Counted from the stretch's first letter, positions 8,731 through 19,006 are shown. The stretch: 64,000 bases of DNA from Microscillaceae bacterium (GCA_003483885.1 DMXI01000669.1:1-64000); one strand, 5' to 3'. The notes: generated from the sequence alone by a model not told the origin. Numbers and translations: made by a program.

Positions 8731-8785
8731 GTTATCACGACTCGTTTCTACTCCTATAATTCAAGTAATAGTCAGTCGTGATAAC
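8731..8785. repeat. 12-bp perfect inverted repeat with a third half-site
   Basis: GTTATCACGACT (8731-8742) and AGTCGTGATAAC (8774-8785) are perfect inverted copies 31 bases apart. A further GTGATAAC lies at 8714-8721. The block sits between the stop of the M14 gene and the start of the VOC gene, both minus strand. It has no T-tract, so an operator or weak terminator are both possible. Confidence 0.5.
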
Positions 8786-8806
8786 CACCTTTAGGGTCTA
8801 ATCAGT

Positions 8807-11392
8807 TTAGCGAGGGACTTTAATATGTTGTCCTAAAAACAACGCATTGAAAAACAAACGGTTGGTACCATACCAAGCTCCCCTGAAGTTAGGATTATCG
8901 GCAAACATGACCACTCGCCCACTACCTACCGGGCTTACCAACAAAGAGGCTGAAGGTTTAAGAAAGTTATCCAGGTTTTTTTGCGTAATAAATCCATCAA
9001 TGTGGGGCTTGTCAGTATATTTTGCAACAGTGGAGAATTGATTTTTGCTGGGAGCCAGCCATACCTCACTGTTGCGATATACAGGCAAGGTGCGTTGGCG
9101 ATAGCCAAAGCCCAAGGGGTGCGTAATATCCAGGTCTACCTCAAAGATAGCACCCCCGACTTCTTCTCGACCCAAAATCTCAGGTGCATCTACATAAGGC
9201 ATTCGCTTTACTGGTGTAGCTTTTTTATCCTTTTTATTAGGTTTTTTAGCCGTAATCAGTGATTCCTTGACTAACTTTTGCTGAACGGCCCAACTAGAAG
9301 CATATCGACTCGTAATCAAGGTGTTGCCACGAGCTACCCAGTTTTTAATTTTATCACGTTGAGCTTTGTTCAATTGGCGGTAGTTACCCGATACCATCAC
9401 CATAGTATTATATCGGTTTAAATCTACTCTATTGAAAATGCGTAAAGGGGCTTTGGTAATGGGCATATTTACTCGAGTATCGAGCAAGTGCCACACCTCA
9501 CCTGCCTCGTAAGCTGATACCCCATTGCCAACCCACATAATGGCGCGTGGTTTTTCCAGGGTTCTGAAGTAGCGGCTACCCAGATCAATGCCCTGAATGC
9601 TAAAGCCAGTATTGGCTGCATAGGCTTGTACTTTAAACTTTTCACTTGCTGCTTTGAGCGTGTTGTATACTTCGGTATCCGATAACTTCTGCAAGCTCAC
9701 TGGGATCAGCAAACTACCGTAGCCAAAATCCTTATCCTGCCCATCTATCTTGGCTTTAAATGGTTTAAAAGCTCCTTTCACAATCACTCCTTTGTTTTGC
9801 AAATGATACAATACTGCAGGAGCAAAATAGTCATCCCAAGGAATGAGGTAGGCATACTTGGAACGTTTTACCGTGGTAATGGCTACCTGGTTGGTAGTCA
9901 TTTGTGCTTGTTTTCCTTGCTTGGGAGTGGTTTTTAATTCGGCGTAAGGCATATTATAAAAATTGACCAATGACCAGGCTGAAGCATCATAATATACACT
10001 GTCACGGTATTCGCGATAAGTTTCAAATACCGACTGTATCATTCTATACTGAGGTTGCTGCGTAGGTACAACATACGCTTTACCCGCTTTGAAGCTTTGA
10101 CCATTTCGGCTCAAATCCTGATCCAACGCATATACTTCTATCTGATGACGTAGCAATTTATCAACAAAAGCCTTGGTTCGATTTTCGTCGTATTCGTCAC
10201 CAAAAACGTAGGCTTTCACTCCGTTTTTGGCCGATTTGCTCAGGGCTGTTTCAAAAAAATCTTGTAAATATTGGTGCAATAGTACCCGGTTGGCTACGGC
10301 AGCTTTAATAGTGGCTAAGCTGGAGGTATACTGATTGCGAATTGTAAAGGCGAAGGTGATTTCTCCAGTAGTTGTTTCTTGCACATGTCCTCTGGAACTG
10401 GCCTGCTCAAACAACAAAGCCAATCCTCCCTGCAAATCAGGGTAAGAAGAGCCATAACCAGGATAGGTACCATCAAAAACCTCTTTGCTAAAATAAAAGG
10501 AGCCAATGCTGTCTAAATCTTGAGCGAATTGCTTGGCAAAAAGATCGTTCAGCTCGGTATAATTACGCTTGGGCATAATAGGGTCTTTGGAGCCATTGGG
10601 TTTCATAGGTTCAAAGAAATAAGTACTATTGGTGCCCATTTCGTGAAAGTCAGTAACCACATTGGGGTACCATTGATGATACCACTTGAGCTTACCCTGG
10701 CTCTCGGGATGCACTGCCAAAAACCAATCCCGGTTCAGGTCAAACCAATAATGATTGGTACGTCCACTCGGATTACTTTCGTTGTGTTCCATATCATAAC
10801 GGTCGCTTACTTTGGGAGTGCCTCGTCGAGTATTGGCCCAGTGGGTGTGGCGGTCACGTCCATCGGGATTAATGGTAGGGTCAATAAAGACTACCGCATT
10901 TTTGAGTATATTTTTTACCTCTGTGCTGTTAGAAGCAATCAAAGTGTAAGCCGTAAGCATACTGGATTCGGTACCAGAGGGTTCGTTACCGTGCACATTG
11001 TACCCTAGGTTTACAAAAGTAGGTTGATTATCAAAATTGGAGACCTTCTTTTTCGGATCAGCAATTTCCAGTTGTTTTTTCTGGAGCTGGGGCAAGTTTT
11101 GAATATTGGTGGGGTCGCTTATTGTCAATATTACCAGCGCACGCCGCTCGTGAGTACGTCCGTATTCGCTGATAGTGGCCCGGTCTGACAATTCGGCCAG
11201 CTTACGCAAATAAGCTACCACCAGATCGTGGCGGGTGTGGTATTCACCAATAGGATAACCCAAAAACTTTTCGGGAGAAGGTATTTTCGGGTCAAAAGGT
11301 CCTTTGCCTTTGTAAAAGTAATCTTGCCCAAAACTGAGAGAAACGATACAAAAAGTAAGAGGAATGAAGAGCAATCGTAAAAGTTTGTTCAT
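8807..11392 (-). CDS. M14 family zinc carboxypeptidase, secreted
   Basis: This is an 861-residue exported metallopeptidase. I start it at the ATG at 11392, which begins a good Sec signal (MNKLLRLLFIP, then SLSFGQ). A TTG nine codons upstream would spoil it. The M14 zinc motif NVHGNEPSG gives His134 and Glu137. INPDGRDRHTHW and DLNRDWF are the substrate-binding blocks. VVTDFHEMG supplies the third zinc ligand near residue 250, and LLFEQASSRG holds the likely catalytic Glu. The roughly 450 residues after the catalytic domain are typical of large Bacteroidota M14 proteins. It should trim peptides outside the cytoplasm. Confidence 0.85.
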   Translation of the reverse strand: MNKLLRLLFIPLTFCIVSLSFGQDYFYKGKGPFDPKIPSPEKFLGYPIGEYHTRHDLVVAYLRKLAELSDRATISEYGRTHERRALVILTISDPTNIQNLPQLQKKQLEIADPKKKVSNFDNQPTFVNLGYNVHGNEPSGTESSMLTAYTLIASNSTEVKNILKNAVVFIDPTINPDGRDRHTHWANTRRGTPKVSDRYDMEHNESNPSGRTNHYWFDLNRDWFLAVHPESQGKLKWYHQWYPNVVTDFHEMGTNSTYFFEPMKPNGSKDPIMPKRNYTELNDLFAKQFAQDLDSIGSFYFSKEVFDGTYPGYGSSYPDLQGGLALLFEQASSRGHVQETTTGEITFAFTIRNQYTSSLATIKAAVANRVLLHQYLQDFFETALSKSAKNGVKAYVFGDEYDENRTKAFVDKLLRHQIEVYALDQDLSRNGQSFKAGKAYVVPTQQPQYRMIQSVFETYREYRDSVYYDASAWSLVNFYNMPYAELKTTPKQGKQAQMTTNQVAITTVKRSKYAYLIPWDDYFAPAVLYHLQNKGVIVKGAFKPFKAKIDGQDKDFGYGSLLIPVSLQKLSDTEVYNTLKAASEKFKVQAYAANTGFSIQGIDLGSRYFRTLEKPRAIMWVGNGVSAYEAGEVWHLLDTRVNMPITKAPLRIFNRVDLNRYNTMVMVSGNYRQLNKAQRDKIKNWVARGNTLITSRYASSWAVQQKLVKESLITAKKPNKKDKKATPVKRMPYVDAPEILGREEVGGAIFEVDLDITHPLGFGYRQRTLPVYRNSEVWLAPSKNQFSTVAKYTDKPHIDGFITQKNLDNFLKPSASLLVSPVGSGRVVMFADNPNFRGAWYGTNRLFFNALFLGQHIKVPR

Positions 11393-11589
11393 AGATAAGG
11401 GGTTAAGAGCTTGTTTCAAATTAGAATGATACCAGGCTGTTACATTTGAGCAAAAGCTGGTAATGAATTTCGCTTAAAAAGGTACAACAAAATGAGAAAA
11501 ACCAGCAAATTTCTCGTTCAATTTTGAAACACTTAGGATTTCATTAACTTAAAACCAAATCTCTAAACGAACCCAGAAGTATAGCATTT

Positions 11590-12717
11590 ATGAAAGCTCA
11601 TTATTTGTTGGTTTTATGCATTATTTGCATTGCCTTTACTACCTCCTGTACCAATCGGCAAAACGAAGAGAAAGCCGACACCACCTCCAAAGTTGACACA
11701 ATCAAAAATGCCACAGCCTCTTCCCAAAAACATGAATCTACTACCGATCAAGTGCTCAATACTGCTAAAACATTGCTCAAAAATGTAAAAGGATGTTATA
11801 CACCTTCGTTTGTTCCAGTGAAGTTCTGTCTTAATGCCCAAGGCAAATTCACGGTAAGTAGTGCTCAAAAATTTGTATTTGCTTTAGGGTCTATTGACCT
11901 ATCTAGTTCGGCTACCTTTACCGTACCCGATAACAAACTCATTGTGCAAATTAATATGCCTGAGAAATCATATTTTTATGAAATCAAGCGAGACGAACAG
12001 CTCAAAATTAACATCGATGGCAAGGCTTTTCTGGCTATAGAGAACCATCGGATTGTAATAGATGCCGAAAAGAATAAAAACCTGGCTATTGTGTTTGAAA
12101 ACGCCGAAAAACCTACGACCAAAGCCAATGATGCATTTTTGAATCAATTTTTGGGCATTACCAAAGGAATGGGAGTGGGGCAAGTAGTGAAGAAGTTCGA
12201 AACTGGATATGACATCAAAAGAGCCGCTATCAATGAGGATTTTGCGGCTTATGAATTTAGAAAACCTGCCAAAAATCTCCAGAATGTTGTTTTGCCTGCC
12301 CAAAAAGATTCTACCAAATCCGAAACAAACTCAGATACACTACGCAAAAGACCTCCTGTATTGTTAAGCCTTGTTTACCGCCGAGCGTCGGGGGAAATTA
12401 TTGCGATATTGGCCAACAAAAAACAGTCGGATGCCTCTGACACCGATATATTTTCATTGGCCAAATCTCGAAACATAGTAGATTACAAAGTAAATCTATT
12501 TCGAGCAGTACGAGGAGATATTAAGACCTACTTGTCGAACTACGAATCAATCAACGAAAGTAAAGAGAGCGTGACTTTTATTGTGCCCTGCAACTATAGC
12601 TGCTTCCCTAAACTTACCTTTATAACCCGCGAAGAAAATCTGTACCGATGCTCGCGGGTATTGTTATACTTCGAGAAGGTAGGCGACCAGATACAAAAGT
12701 ATCTGGGGAGTTTCTAA
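11590..12717 (+). CDS. Hypothetical lipoprotein, 375 residues
   Basis: An N-terminal hydrophobic stretch ends FTTSC (Cys20), a lipoprotein signal. It is followed by a charged linker with AEKADT-type composition (residues 21-55). The rest is a soluble periplasmic domain with no family I recognise. A segment near residues 195-245 (GMGVGQVVKKFETGYDIKRAAINEDF) is Lys and Glu rich. It is divergent from the M14 gene and convergent with the AraC gene. Confidence 0.6.
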   Translation: MKAHYLLVLCIICIAFTTSCTNRQNEEKADTTSKVDTIKNATASSQKHESTTDQVLNTAKTLLKNVKGCYTPSFVPVKFCLNAQGKFTVSSAQKFVFALGSIDLSSSATFTVPDNKLIVQINMPEKSYFYEIKRDEQLKINIDGKAFLAIENHRIVIDAEKNKNLAIVFENAEKPTTKANDAFLNQFLGITKGMGVGQVVKKFETGYDIKRAAINEDFAAYEFRKPAKNLQNVVLPAQKDSTKSETNSDTLRKRPPVLLSLVYRRASGEIIAILANKKQSDASDTDIFSLAKSRNIVDYKVNLFRAVRGDIKTYLSNYESINESKESVTFIVPCNYSCFPKLTFITREENLYRCSRVLLYFEKVGDQIQKYLGSF

Positions 12718-12767
12718 ATACCTCATGACGCCAAGTAATTCCGTAATTGTCCTTAAAATATCGATGA

Positions 12768-13877
12768 TTAAGAACGTTTTTTAGAAAGTGTCATTTGATA
12801 AGCACCAGGTGTAGTATTCTTGATCTTTTTAAACGCTTTATGAAAGGTACTTTTTGCGTGAAAGCCTGACTCATAAGCCAAACCTAACAGTGTATAATGC
12901 TGGTATTTGCTATTTTGAGTTAAGGTAATAAAATACTCTACCCGATAGGAGTTGACAAAGTCATAAAAATTTAGTTTAAACCCTTCATGGATTACTTTAG
13001 AGAGGGTAGACTTGTCTAAGTCCATCAAGGTAGCCAAATCTTCCAACGATAGTCTGGGGCGTAGATAAGGTTTTTCTTTCTCCATCAACTGCATCAATTG
13101 ATGTTTCCAAATCTTGAGTTCATTTTCATCAATTTGTTTTTTGTTGGGCAACACTTGCTTGAGCATGGCCTGAGATAGAGACGTTTCTTCATTGGATGTA
13201 GACAAATACTTGAAAATAAGTGGGTTAAACATTAAAAAATACCCCAGAGCACAATTGCAAAGCGCCAATACAGTGAGTGTTGGGTCGTAGTTAAGGTATT
13301 CCTCCTGATAAGATGTGTTGGTGACAAACTTGAAAATAAGGCTACCCAAAAAAACGGATAAACACACCGCGATCAATAAAATAATTGTTTGGAGGTAACG
13401 GATATAAATTTGAATCTTTTTGACCTGCTTCTTAAAGTTTTGAATAAGCCAATAACTTTTTGCGGTGTAGGTACTTGCATGAACAAGAATACCTATTGAA
13501 CTAATGGCAAAGAATAGATCGCTGGGTTCTTGACTAAAAAGATAAAACACCAGAAAGACGAAATAACATAAGGCAGGTATAAAGTGGAGCCTCCATTTTT
13601 TGAAAGGCAGTGGTGAAGGTCTGATTAATTGGTTAACGTACAAATAAAATACAGGGCCATAGCTTGAGAAAACGATGTTTAAGAGGATACGAATTGTGAT
13701 TTTGGTAATGCCATAAGTTGGGATAATGTGTTGTAATAAATTGAAGTTGATGAAGAAAACAAATATGGATAGCCAGATATTGGCTGGCCGATTTTGCTTG
13801 GGTAATGAATTAATAGCAATGATAGAGAGTACTCCCTGGAATACACCAAAAAGTATCAGGATCCTAAGTATATTCAT
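12768..13877 (-). CDS. Membrane-bound AraC family transcriptional regulator
   Basis: This is a 369-residue protein. Residues 1-225 hold about seven hydrophobic helices. The C-terminal 100 residues form an AraC double helix-turn-helix (LSLEDLATLMDLDKSTLSKV, then LLGLAYESGFHAKSTFHKAF and the closing TTPGAY). This 7TM-AraC layout is common in Bacteroidota and is thought to couple a membrane signal to DNA binding. The target is unknown. The neighbouring spacer on its upstream side is long (474 bp) and may hold its targets. Confidence 0.85.
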   Translation of the reverse strand: MNILRILILFGVFQGVLSIIAINSLPKQNRPANIWLSIFVFFINFNLLQHIIPTYGITKITIRILLNIVFSSYGPVFYLYVNQLIRPSPLPFKKWRLHFIPALCYFVFLVFYLFSQEPSDLFFAISSIGILVHASTYTAKSYWLIQNFKKQVKKIQIYIRYLQTIILLIAVCLSVFLGSLIFKFVTNTSYQEEYLNYDPTLTVLALCNCALGYFLMFNPLIFKYLSTSNEETSLSQAMLKQVLPNKKQIDENELKIWKHQLMQLMEKEKPYLRPRLSLEDLATLMDLDKSTLSKVIHEGFKLNFYDFVNSYRVEYFITLTQNSKYQHYTLLGLAYESGFHAKSTFHKAFKKIKNTTPGAYQMTLSKKRS

Positions 13878-14351
13878 AAAATTTTAATGCGACTTACTAG
13901 TTAGTTTTTGTAGAAATTGTTTTGTGGACAATATTTGTTGAGTGTCTGATTAAACTTTGTCTCCAGATTCAAAAATAAAGAGTTGTTTATTCAAAAAAAA
14001 ACGAATGATTCGAACAGTATCATCTTTGAAAATCAGTTAGAAAACTCATTTTTAAACATACATTCACTATTAAATATTTGGTCACTTACTTTAGATCATA
14101 TATCAACTTTAAGGCTGGTTATCAGGAATTGCCTGGTGTTAAAATATGATATACTCCAATAACTCCTCAGAGTGGAGTGTTTTTGAATAAAAAATAATTT
14201 AGAGATAATGTGTTAGAAAGTAACCCTTACATAGTTGTAAGGATAACTTATTTGATAATGAGTGGTTTAATTTTTTAGGGTTGCATTTTTAAGCCCCTTT
14301 TCTATTGTAGTCAAGGATTACTTTTTAGGCATTGAATAGAGTGGCTAAATA
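13878..14351. other. AT-rich intergenic region, no gene seen
   Basis: Both strands were read and only frames under about 15 codons are present. Visible structure is a small hairpin CCTTACA/TGTAAGG (14225-14242, 4-base loop) and a weak ACTCCA/TGGAGT pair (14153-14178) before a T-run. Nothing else is supported. Confidence 0.6.
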
Positions 14352-15314
14352 TCACTTTTTGGGTGTATATTTTTGGCGTAATGCACGGCCTGCCAGATTG
14401 AATTGGTTGGTATATTGCTCCGCCTTTTGGTTCAATTCCTGAATAATGGCGTTGGCACGGGTAACTTCCTTTCTGCTTGGCTTTTTATTTTTAGTTACCT
14501 TGATTAATTCAGTGTATTCTTTTTTGGCAAATGTGTACCGAAATCTCACCAATTGCTCGGTGGCCTTTTTGTAAGATTTATCCCCATAAAAGTCTTTCAC
14601 CCCTTTGAGTTTGCCCAAGGCCTCTTTGGAAGCTACCAATACTTTTTTACGATTGCGTTCCATCAATGATGCTTTTCTGGCTTTGAGTGCATCTAAAAAA
14701 CCGGCATTGGCTTTGGCTACTTTAAACTCGATGAGGTAAAGTTTGCGGGTGTAACGATTTACTTCTCCCATTTTGGCAATGGGGTCATCAGTATCATTCT
14801 TTTCAATCAGTTTAATCTTGTTTTGTTTGGCAAAATAACGGGAAGCATTGCCAAAGCGTTTAGAAGCCCGTTCTAGCTTGGCTTCGGCGCGATCCTGGGT
14901 TTTATAATACCGTTCCAGCGCCACGTAAGAGCTTTTACTGGACCTTTGCAATTCGCCTGCCTGTTTAAACTCAATGGTATACACATTTTTCATTTCTTTG
15001 AGCACGGCCAAGGCTTCTTTACGAAAACGATCGTTGCCTTTAAATGGGCCTAATTTACTTACGATGGCCAACGAAGCATCGAGTTGATTGATGACTGCCA
15101 GACGTTTACGCTCAATTACCCGATCGTTTTCGCTGTGTACTGACTTAGAAATATAGTCAAGGCTCTTGGTAGTGACTTTATTGTGTTCGCCCAAGATAGC
15201 ATCCCAGTACTCTCCAGCATGGGCAAACTCTTGGGCAAAAGCAGTTTGAAAAAGTAAGGTGAAACAAACGGGTAATAACCATTTCCAGGGGTGGATGATA
15301 GATAAAAGTTTCAT
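14352..15314 (-). CDS. Secreted helical protein of unknown function
   Basis: Start taken at the ATG at 15314. A GTG at 15368 would add 18 residues in front of an otherwise good signal peptide (MKLLSIIHPWKW... ending TAFAQ). The mature protein of about 290 residues is Lys, Glu and Ala rich and almost wholly helical, with repeated patterns such as RERKRLAVINQLDASLAIV and ARKASLMERNRKK. Coiled-coil or helical-bundle structure in the periplasm is likely. No family is recognised. Confidence 0.6.
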   Translation of the reverse strand: MKLLSIIHPWKWLLPVCFTLLFQTAFAQEFAHAGEYWDAILGEHNKVTTKSLDYISKSVHSENDRVIERKRLAVINQLDASLAIVSKLGPFKGNDRFRKEALAVLKEMKNVYTIEFKQAGELQRSSKSSYVALERYYKTQDRAEAKLERASKRFGNASRYFAKQNKIKLIEKNDTDDPIAKMGEVNRYTRKLYLIEFKVAKANAGFLDALKARKASLMERNRKKVLVASKEALGKLKGVKDFYGDKSYKKATEQLVRFRYTFAKKEYTELIKVTKNKKPSRKEVTRANAIIQELNQKAEQYTNQFNLAGRALRQKYTPKK

Positions 15315-15478
15315 GATCACTGATGTTTTGTTGAATAATTGATACGAAAACCTATAATAAATATGCACAATAAAGTTGATAAAAGAAAATTTACCGCTAC
15401 TACTCCCAAGCTCCCAAAAGTTCCTATATCTTTGTACAAAAAAGTATTAGAAGAGTTCATTAATAACGATTGATATAT

Positions 15479-16639
15479 ATGCAAAATTTTATCCCTAGAA
15501 AAATCTACAACGAAGAACACGAGCTATTTCGTCAATCATTGGTAGACTTTGTAGAGAAAGAAATTGTTCCTCATAATGCCCAATGGGAAAAAGACCATAT
15601 GGTTTCTCGTGAATCGTGGCGCAAACTGGGAGAAAATGGCTTTTTGGGTATGCAAGCTCCTGAAGCTTACGGTGGATTAGGCATCGAAGACTTTAGATAT
15701 AACGCTATTTTTACGGAAGTAATTGCTCAATCGGGTTGTGCAGGGCCAGCCGTGGGGTATCCATTGCACAACGACATTGTTTTGCCATATGTACTACATT
15801 ATGGCACAGAGGCTACCAAACAAAAGTTTGTACCTAAAACCATTTCGGGAGAAAATATTTTGGCAGTGGCCATGACCGAGCCAGGTGCGGGAAGCGATTT
15901 ACAGCGCATTCGTACGACTGCTGAAGACAAAGGGGACCATTATTTGGTCAATGGTTCTAAAACCTTTATTACCAATGGTTATTTAGCCGATTTGGTGGTT
16001 ACGGCAGTAAAAACCGATCCAAGTAAAGGCGCTAAAGGGATTTCTCTGTTATTGATCGAGGCCGATTCAGAAGGGTATAGCAAAGGAAAGCCTTTTGACA
16101 AAGTAGGGCTACACGCGCAAGATACTTGTGAATTGTTTTTTGATAATGTAAAAGTACCTAAAGAAAACCTACTTGGGGAAGAAGGCAAAGGCTTTGGTTA
16201 TTTGATGAACGAGTTGGCCCAGGAAAGATTGATTGTAGGGCTAGGGGCCATTGGGGCAGCCGAAAAGGCTTTAGAAACGACGATTCAATATACCAAAGAG
16301 CGTCAGGCATTTGGTAAGTCGGTGTCACAGTTTCAAAACACCAAATACAAATTGGCCGAATTGGCTACTGAGGTGCAGATTGGACGAGTGTTTGCCGATT
16401 ATTGTACTGAGTTGCACGATGAAGGAAAGCTAGATGGCGCTACCGCTTCTATGGTTAAATATTGGTTGACTGATCTCCAATGCAAAGTAGCCGATGAGTG
16501 CGTACAGCTACACGGAGGGTATGGATATATCTGGGATTATCAGATTGCCCGATCTTATGCCGATGCGCGAGTACAACGGATTTATGCTGGTACCAATGAG
16601 ATTATGAAAGAATTGATTTCGCGTAAAATTTTGAGTTAA
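15479..16639 (+). CDS. Acyl-CoA dehydrogenase
   Basis: This is a 386-residue flavoenzyme of normal family length. The ATG is at 15479; the in-frame TTG at 15470 is less likely. Motifs are VAMTEPGAGSDLQ (FAD and substrate loop), FITNG, ERQAFGK, LHGGYGYIWDY and YAGTNEIMKELISR. The catalytic Glu of this subfamily lies in the YAGTNE region or in the loop before it, and I did not fix it. The enzyme introduces the alpha-beta double bond in acyl-CoA during fatty acid or branched-chain amino acid breakdown, passing electrons to ETF. It is a single gene followed by a strong terminator. Confidence 0.9.
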   Translation: MQNFIPRKIYNEEHELFRQSLVDFVEKEIVPHNAQWEKDHMVSRESWRKLGENGFLGMQAPEAYGGLGIEDFRYNAIFTEVIAQSGCAGPAVGYPLHNDIVLPYVLHYGTEATKQKFVPKTISGENILAVAMTEPGAGSDLQRIRTTAEDKGDHYLVNGSKTFITNGYLADLVVTAVKTDPSKGAKGISLLLIEADSEGYSKGKPFDKVGLHAQDTCELFFDNVKVPKENLLGEEGKGFGYLMNELAQERLIVGLGAIGAAEKALETTIQYTKERQAFGKSVSQFQNTKYKLAELATEVQIGRVFADYCTELHDEGKLDGATASMVKYWLTDLQCKVADECVQLHGGYGYIWDYQIARSYADARVQRIYAGTNEIMKELISRKILS

Positions 16640-16664
16640 GACTCATCTGCATTAAAAAGTCTAG

Positions 16665-16691
16665 CCCGATGTCAAACCATCGGGTTTTTTT
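16665..16691 (+). terminator. Terminator after acyl-CoA dehydrogenase
   Basis: CCCGATG (16665-16671) pairs with CATCGGG (16678-16684), the loop is 6 bases, and seven T follow. Confidence 0.85.
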
Positions 16692-16894
16692 ATGCTTGCT
16701 GATGCAATAATTGAGTGCAAAATAAAAAGTTTTTGATTATTTAATAATTTTCTTACATATGCGTTTTATACAGATAAACGCCACTAGTCGATAAATGACT
16801 GCATTTTAGTTGTGAAAATATTCTTTTGAGCAAATAAAGGAATGAAATTTGTTATTTAAGGCTAAAAAAGTTACACTTGTAAAAGTGAACTTCC

Positions 16895-17323
16895 GTGATT
16901 GTGAAAAAAAGATTCCATAAAATATTATCCATTTTTTTAACGCTGATTATCCTTCATGGTACTTTGCCATTGGGGGCTTATGCGGCAGATGGGCATAACA
17001 CTGGGGTTTTGAGTATTGCTCAAGCGGAAGAGTTGAGCTTTTGGCAGAAGTTTTTAAAAATTTTAGCCAAAACCAATGCCTCCGAAAAGGAAGAAGAGGA
17101 AAATAAGAAAGAAAAAGAGAAGGAAGGTGAAAAAGAAGGAAAGCACGAAGGACAACATTTGCGTAAACTGTTGCAACAGAAACTAGTGTGGCACCAAACC
17201 CACGAGTTTCAAGTGTCTTACTATGAGTGGTTACATCATGCTTATCTTGATTCTAAAGCCAAGCGTTTTCATCATCTCTACATTTACTTTCACAAATTCA
17301 AAATCCCCACATCGATTGTCTAA
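16895..17323 (+). CDS. Small exported protein with Glu/Lys-rich low-complexity stretch
   Basis: This is a 142-residue protein starting with GTG (16895, or GTG 16901). Residues 1-32 form a signal peptide ending GAYAA. Residues 64-90 are almost all Glu, Lys, Gly and Asn (EKEEEENKKEKEKEGEKEG). The C-terminal third is rich in His, Tyr and Trp (WLHHAYLDSKAKRFHHLYIY). The function is unknown. The His-rich tail could bind metal, which is speculation. Confidence 0.5.
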   Translation: MIVKKRFHKILSIFLTLIILHGTLPLGAYAADGHNTGVLSIAQAEELSFWQKFLKILAKTNASEKEEEENKKEKEKEGEKEGKHEGQHLRKLLQQKLVWHQTHEFQVSYYEWLHHAYLDSKAKRFHHLYIYFHKFKIPTSIV

Positions 17324-17446
17324 TTACTCGCAGCTTTGTGTGATAGCATAAAGCCTGGAATGATCATGTACTAAAAAGTGCATTTTCCAGAAAACAATTT
17401 ATTTCAACTTTCCCTTTACTGGATAATTAGACAAAATATACACTTC

Positions 17447-18043
17447 ATGAAACATTTGAACGAGATTCGATTGATGCCCAATCAGTCGATAAACGCTCAT
17501 ACATTGAGTGCTCACCAAGTAGGCTTTATAGCAGTGGTGGGCCTGTTATCATTGACTTTAATTTTCTACGGATATATATTATTGGCGCTTTTGTTGGGAG
17601 CATTTACTTTAGCGGTAATCTTGAACAAAACTTGCCAGGGAAGTCTTTGCGAAAAGCACGGAATAAAATCGGTGATTCGTTTGATGTCGTCAGCAGATCT
17701 ACCAGCAGATTTAAAAGTAGAAACCTATCATAGAAACCGTCAAAAACGTTTATTGATCACCTCACAGGCTTGTTTAAAAAAGTCTTTGGTAATATTGGAT
17801 TTGACTGATATGAGTAAGTTGAATACCAAAGATTTACAAAATGAAATTCAATATCTCCAGCGGCAAAATATACAGGTATATATGATCATTGACCGTGATA
17901 GTACAACAGGGGAAGATTTGAATAAGCAAATGACTCAATTGGTAGGGGTGTATCGTATTTTTGGAACCCTGGATCATTGCCTGGAGCATGTAAGAGGTCG
18001 TTTAGTGCAAAATAATAAAATATCAGTAAATCATCAGGGCTAG
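17447..18043 (+). CDS. Membrane protein with possible STAS-like domain
   Basis: Start chosen at the ATG at 17447; an upstream GTG at 17378 is possible. The 198-residue product has two close hydrophobic segments (residues 25-60), then a soluble domain. KKSLVILDLTDMSKLNTKDL and IQYLQRQNIQVYMII have the strand-helix rhythm of a STAS domain, as in SulP transporters and anti-anti-sigma factors. No transporter part is present. I treat STAS as tentative. It is followed by a universal stress protein gene on the same strand. Confidence 0.5.
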   Translation: MKHLNEIRLMPNQSINAHTLSAHQVGFIAVVGLLSLTLIFYGYILLALLLGAFTLAVILNKTCQGSLCEKHGIKSVIRLMSSADLPADLKVETYHRNRQKRLLITSQACLKKSLVILDLTDMSKLNTKDLQNEIQYLQRQNIQVYMIIDRDSTTGEDLNKQMTQLVGVYRIFGTLDHCLEHVRGRLVQNNKISVNHQG

Positions 18044-18154
18044 GATAAGTGAGGATTATCTTGTTTAAAGATGACATTTATCATATGAATGGATGAGTGA
18101 ATGGAATAGATTTGTATCAAAGATTTAGATATAAACTATAACACACTAAACGTT

Positions 18155-18979
18155 ATGAAAAACATACTTGTCCCTGTAGATTTTTCTGAGCAATCACTCA
18201 CCGCTTTTAGATTTGCAAAGAATATTGCCAAAAAAGCCGATGCCAAAATTACCCTACTCAATGTAATAGAGCCTTATATGCCATTTTCTGAAGTGGGGTA
18301 CACTGCCACCGAGCAAGATTATATTACACATCTCAAAGAAACCTCTACAAGTCACTTACAGCGCATTGCAGACGATAGTGATGGGGTACAGGTGGAAACT
18401 TCAGTAGAAATTGGAAGTATTTTCAGATTGATTCGTCAAAACATAGACGAAAACGAGGTTGATTTGGTCGTTATGGGTACCCAAGGGGCCAGTGGCTTGG
18501 AGGAGGTATTGATTGGGTCTAACACCGAGAAAATTGTAAGAACCTCTAAATGTCCAGTACTTACGGTACGAAATACTCCACAAGATTTTAACGTAAAAGA
18601 TTTGGTATTTGCGACCAATCTGCGTGACGAGCAAATCAAGGTCGTAGAGATTCTAAAAAACTTTCAAGACTTTTTTGGAGCGCATTTACACTTGGTATAT
18701 GTCAATACACCTAATGGTTTCTTGAGTTCTCACGAAATCAAAGAGCAAAGCGATGAGTTTATCAAAAAGGCCAATTTGGAAAATTATACTTTGCACGTAG
18801 AGTCTGATGTAAACGAAGAAATTGGCGTGATTCACGCGGCTCAAAATTTAAATGCCGACATGATTGCGATGGGAACCCACCAACGCAAAGGACTGGCCCA
18901 CTGGTTTGCTGGTAGTATTGCCGAAGATGTAGTGAACCATGCCAACCGTCCGGTACTGACTTTAGGTTTACGCAATTAA
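18155..18979 (+). CDS. Universal stress protein, tandem UspA domains
   Basis: This is a 274-residue cytoplasmic protein with two Usp domains. The first (1-145) carries MKNILVPVDFSEQS and the nucleotide loop GTQGASGLEEVLIGSNTEK. The second (146-274) ends with GTHQRKGLAHWFAGSIAED followed by PVLTL. The G-x2-G-x9-GS/T pattern in the first domain suggests ATP binding. Such proteins support survival under starvation or redox stress. A TAGATTTG element at 18107-18114 may be its -7 box. Confidence 0.9.
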   Translation: MKNILVPVDFSEQSLTAFRFAKNIAKKADAKITLLNVIEPYMPFSEVGYTATEQDYITHLKETSTSHLQRIADDSDGVQVETSVEIGSIFRLIRQNIDENEVDLVVMGTQGASGLEEVLIGSNTEKIVRTSKCPVLTVRNTPQDFNVKDLVFATNLRDEQIKVVEILKNFQDFFGAHLHLVYVNTPNGFLSSHEIKEQSDEFIKKANLENYTLHVESDVNEEIGVIHAAQNLNADMIAMGTHQRKGLAHWFAGSIAEDVVNHANRPVLTLGLRN

Positions 18980-19006
18980 TTCAATATATATAGTTTAGTA
19001 AAAATA

